Below, piece by piece: positions 29,561 to 32,665 of a stretch of DNA of 32,665 nt. Position 1 is the first letter of the stretch. Each line of letters opens with the position of its first letter. Made by a program: the position numbers and the translations under genes. The stretch is from the NCBI GenBank assembly GCA_030770535.1, contig JASVEC010000199.1, positions 1 through 32,665 of the forward strand, read 5' to 3'. Source of the stretch: Batkoa obscura (lineage: Eukaryota > Entomophthoromycota > Entomophthoromycetes > Entomophthorales > Batkoaceae). The notes under the pieces are model-generated. The model did no database searches, had not been told where the DNA came from, and saw only the letters and a program-made list of their open reading frames with translations.

Positions 29561-30679
29561 TACTGATAGTATGCTATAATAATCACTCCTTTGAGTCTAT
29601 TACTAGCTATCATAGAAATTGAATATTTTATTGTTTAGAATTTTCTAGTTGCTTTAATATATCCTTATAGTTTGTAATTAACTAAAGTTTATCTAAAAAA
29701 CATGTTGAGTTTTCCCGAGGTAATAATAATAGTAAAAAAAAATAATCTAGTGCAATAAAACTATAAAAATAAAATTACAAAGTTTTCTATAAATGGACTC
29801 CGCTTAAAAGTATCTTAAAAACTAACCCAAAAACACTATTTTGATTAATAATCAACAATAGCCTAGAAGCTTCCAAAATTAAATTTCATTCAACTTATAG
29901 GCGCATGGTAAAAAAGTTAATCAGATCTTAATATCAGAATCTTATGCTTATTTTTATGCTTATTCAATGAAATATCATGGCTATTTACTTAATAAGCCTT
30001 TCCATTCCTGTTTATACCAATAATTTGGGGCTCAACAAAAATTAATTATACACTATTAAACTTGGAGAGAGCTATTTATATATGATTTTAATCAATTTTT
30101 AATTATAAATAATAAATTCTAACTTATGAAAACATATTTTGATGAGATTATAAAGGGGGATATTCAATTGTTGTGGGGCTTTTAAGATTAGTTGTGACTC
30201 ATTCACTTTATTTTACTATTTGTTAAGGTCCGAATTATCCTATATTATAGATTTTATATTAGTATTGTTCTTGAAATCGCTTTGTCTATTCATGTTCCGA
30301 TTTTATAATGACAGACTATCGTTACATAATGTACTTAATAAAATATGGATTGTCTAACAAAGTTTATTATTATTGTTCCTTCTAATTTACATCTAATGTA
30401 TACTAGTATATAAACAATAGCTATATTACACAAATAAGAGTAAGATGGTGCACTTTTATATTAACCGAAAATAGAAGATATAAAAAGTGTATTAATAATT
30501 AAATTCTAAGCATAAACAACTAAAAAATAAAAAATAAAACAAAAATAGAAAATAATAGCATGAATAGCGATTATAACAATCATTTTTTATAGTAATTTGC
30601 ACCCTAATGAACATTAATACAACAATAAATAGTTTATAATGTTTATTTTTATTTTTACGCAGTTTTTAGAGATCAATAG

Positions 30680-30687
30680 TATAAAAG
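30680..30687 (+). promoter_or_regulatory. TATA box of the 198-aa protein gene
   Basis: TATAAAAG lies 54-61 bp before the ATG at 30741, the same spacing as in the Gly/Tyr-rich protein gene. Confidence 0.6.
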
Positions 30688-30740
30688 AAAAGCTTTATTC
30701 CAATTTTAGGTTAACAAGATAAGATATAATATAATAAAAT

Positions 30741-31337
30741 ATGTCGGCCATTAATACAGAATTATTACCTGATTATACTCAATATTTTAATGATATTAAA
30801 TTACCTACCTATGATCAAGTATCTAAAAAGAAATTTTACATAAAAATGAATTTTTGCCTTACTTCTGATATAACAAGTGCCGTATGGTCTGTCAAAGAAA
30901 CACCCAAAACATCAACTTGGTATAAAGTCTATCAGAGTATCCACGGAATAAAGATACAGGACAAAAAGCAATGTAATAACTTATCAATGGAATCCAAGAT
31001 TATCCCAGATATCAACAATCAACTTAGATTTGTCATTAAGTTAAATACCATTGCTGCCGAACTTTTTAAAACTAATGATATGTCGTATAATTTAATTATT
31101 TATAATGAAACAGAAGTTAAAAGATATACCATTATAATAGAAAAAAATAAATATGATAGGATTAAATCATGGAAATTAATGGATCCACAAGATCTTGGAT
31201 TTATTTTAGCTTCTTGTAGTTTAACACACACAGGTATTATGTTAGCTGAATTGGAGTTTAATGTTCATTTAAAAATTCATGAATTTCAACTTGCTTTGAT
31301 TTCTTTTTGCCAACTTATGTCTTGCTATTATCGTTAA
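30741..31337 (+). CDS. Hypothetical protein (198 aa)
   Basis: This is a single-exon gene starting MSAINTELLPDYTQYF, without a signal peptide. I do not recognise it with confidence. The N-terminus has LPTYDQV, then a series of alternating hydrophobic/polar segments that look like beta strands (KKFYIKMNFCLTSDIT, YNLIIYNETEVKRYTIII, KSWKLM). It ends in a hydrophobic, possibly helical segment (HEFQLALISFCQLMSCYY). A beta-rich body ending in a buried helix is reminiscent of LURP-one/Tubby-C-terminal-like proteins, but no diagnostic motif is visible, so this is only a hint. Composition and a well-placed TATA box support a real gene. No neighbours lie within 1.3 kb on the right or 2.3 kb on the left. 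Confidence 0.65.
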   Translation: MSAINTELLPDYTQYFNDIKLPTYDQVSKKKFYIKMNFCLTSDITSAVWSVKETPKTSTWYKVYQSIHGIKIQDKKQCNNLSMESKIIPDINNQLRFVIKLNTIAAELFKTNDMSYNLIIYNETEVKRYTIIIEKNKYDRIKSWKLMDPQDLGFILASCSLTHTGIMLAELEFNVHLKIHEFQLALISFCQLMSCYYR

Positions 31338-32665
31338 TTTTGTATACTAATTTTTTCAAAACGGGTATATCGGTCTATTTTTGAATATTCTATTGTAATT
31401 AAAATTTCTTCTCCCCACTATCGCTATAACGTTTTTTTAAATAGACACCAATATCTCATAATCCGTAATTAATTATCTTAAGTATAAAATTGGAATTCAA
31501 TCAACTTCTGTAATTTATATTATCCGATTTATAATTTAACTTATCCAATATTTCAAATATTCATTAGTATCATTTTATGCTTCATTAATAAAGCTTTAGA
31601 CTTTAAACTAAAACTATTCCATTGTTTTAATGTTGTTTTACATTTACTTCTTAAACACAATAATGTCTTGTTTTTGATTATTATTAATATGTGATTTTCA
31701 TACTTTGAAAAGTTAAATCTTTCAATAAATATTCATAGGCTTTTGAAACTCAATTTATCCGCATACTTTTCAAAAAGCTTCCACTTTACCCGTAAAAACA
31801 TAACTTTGAAATCAACCCCCTATCCATAAAAAATTTCAAACATCAACTATTTTATATGTGCTAAAAAAACTTCAATATGATTCCAACATCAAAACACATT
31901 ATATGGTTTAATGGAAATTATAATCAAGATAAATATAAGAATATTGTTGATGTATGATTTTATTAATATTGTTCTTTGACCCTTAATTTATTACATATTT
32001 AAAACTAGACAAAACTGTGATGAGTGCTTTTACGGAGTAGCAAAATGTTATTTCAATGAAAATAAGTTAATAATGAGTATCAATATGAGGTATGTTTACG
32101 TTTAATGAAAAATAAGGTAAACAGTTCATATCGTTATAATCTATTAAATAGGAAAGAATTATAAATAATTCATGGTTATAGTAACTTAATAATTACCATA
32201 ACATTTATTTATTTTTTCTTTCTATTATACCAAACTAATTTAGAAACTACTAAATTTAGAAATAGATTTTTTTAAAGATTCAATTGTAAACTAATTGACC
32301 TATACTCCTTTGTATTGTGAGTTGTTTGTAAACCCTGTATAGAGATTTCATTTATATAGGATCTTAATAAATCTTTAATGAATTATATTTTTATAATATA
32401 AGGAATAATTTGATGAAATGAATTTATCTGGACATTATCCAGATTTGTCCAAAGAATATCAAGCTAGATAAATATTTAGTGAATTGCTGATCTCTCCTCT
32501 GTGTTAGTATTATCTTACTTTGTTTACCAACAAACTATTAAGGGACATGACCTTTAAGAAATCTAAAAAACAGCCAACTGTAGTTTACTTAACATTAAAG
32601 ACGATAAGTTATATCAGCTTGAATCGTTTTTATAAAAAGTGACATGTCATATCAAAATAGTTTTA
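31338..32665. other. Right-end intergenic region
   Basis: No gene, MITE copy or strong repeat was seen in the last 1.3 kb, only AT-rich unique sequence. Confidence 0.6.

Larger units (their letters stand above)
28446..30740. other. Gene-free spacer with three MITE copies and hairpins
   Basis: No gene was seen in 2.3 kb. It holds two abutting MITE copies (28793-28994), another at 29194, and two strong inverted repeats (29382-29425 and 29534-29560). Confidence 0.55.

Noticed and set aside
30151-30190. GGGGGATATTCAATTGTTGTGGGG as another MITE end
   Set aside because: Only the G-run resembles the terminus; neither the core nor the opposite end follows.
1-32665. LTR elements, LINEs, rRNA or snRNA genes
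   Set aside because: No long terminal repeats, reverse-transcriptase-like motifs or rRNA/snRNA signatures were recognised by reading both strands.

Overview
The window looks like nuclear DNA of a very AT-rich fungus. Coding regions carry short spliceosomal introns (about 45-120 bp, GT..AG, one with a perfect TACTAAC branch site), many genes have TATA boxes, and the recognisable proteins are conserved eukaryotic ones. Which fungus cannot be read from the sequence. An early-diverging, AT-rich lineage (for example Entomophthoromycotina-like) is only a guess.

The first 12 kb is gene-dense and intron-rich housekeeping DNA. It holds the 5' part of a small TIM chaperone gene (TIM10-like, minus), divergent from an HRQ1-type RecQ4-like helicase (14 exons, reading frame closed at 1,037 aa). 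These are followed by a small putative membrane protein, a B12D/NDUFA4-family subunit (3 exons), the tri-snRNP splicing factor SART1/Snu66 (9 exons) and, convergent with it, the rRNA-processing factor Fcf2/DNTTIP2 (5 exons). In each complete multi-exon model the exon lengths sum to a whole number of codons.

The region from 12 kb to the end is gene-poor. It contains five intronless genes with N-terminal signal peptides and low-complexity mature regions. Two are convergent paralogues built of Lys-Lys-Pro-Glu/Tyr-Lys heptads, one is an Asn/Gln-rich repeat protein, one is a 108-aa secreted protein head-to-head with it, and one is a Gly/Tyr-rich protein. A mitochondrial-type PP2C (pyruvate dehydrogenase phosphatase/Ptc5-like, one intron) lies among them, and an unrecognised 198-aa protein lies near the right end.

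The long spacers hold at least ten copies of a ~105-bp fold-back element with TATGGGGATGT / ACATCCCCATA ends around an AGCGCT core. I read it as a MITE family using TA targets. The spacers also hold several perfect hairpins. The most interesting signals are this MITE family (including two copies sharing a TA), the recently expanded heptad-repeat secreted paralogues, and the contrast between the housekeeping and the secreted-protein/MITE-rich halves.
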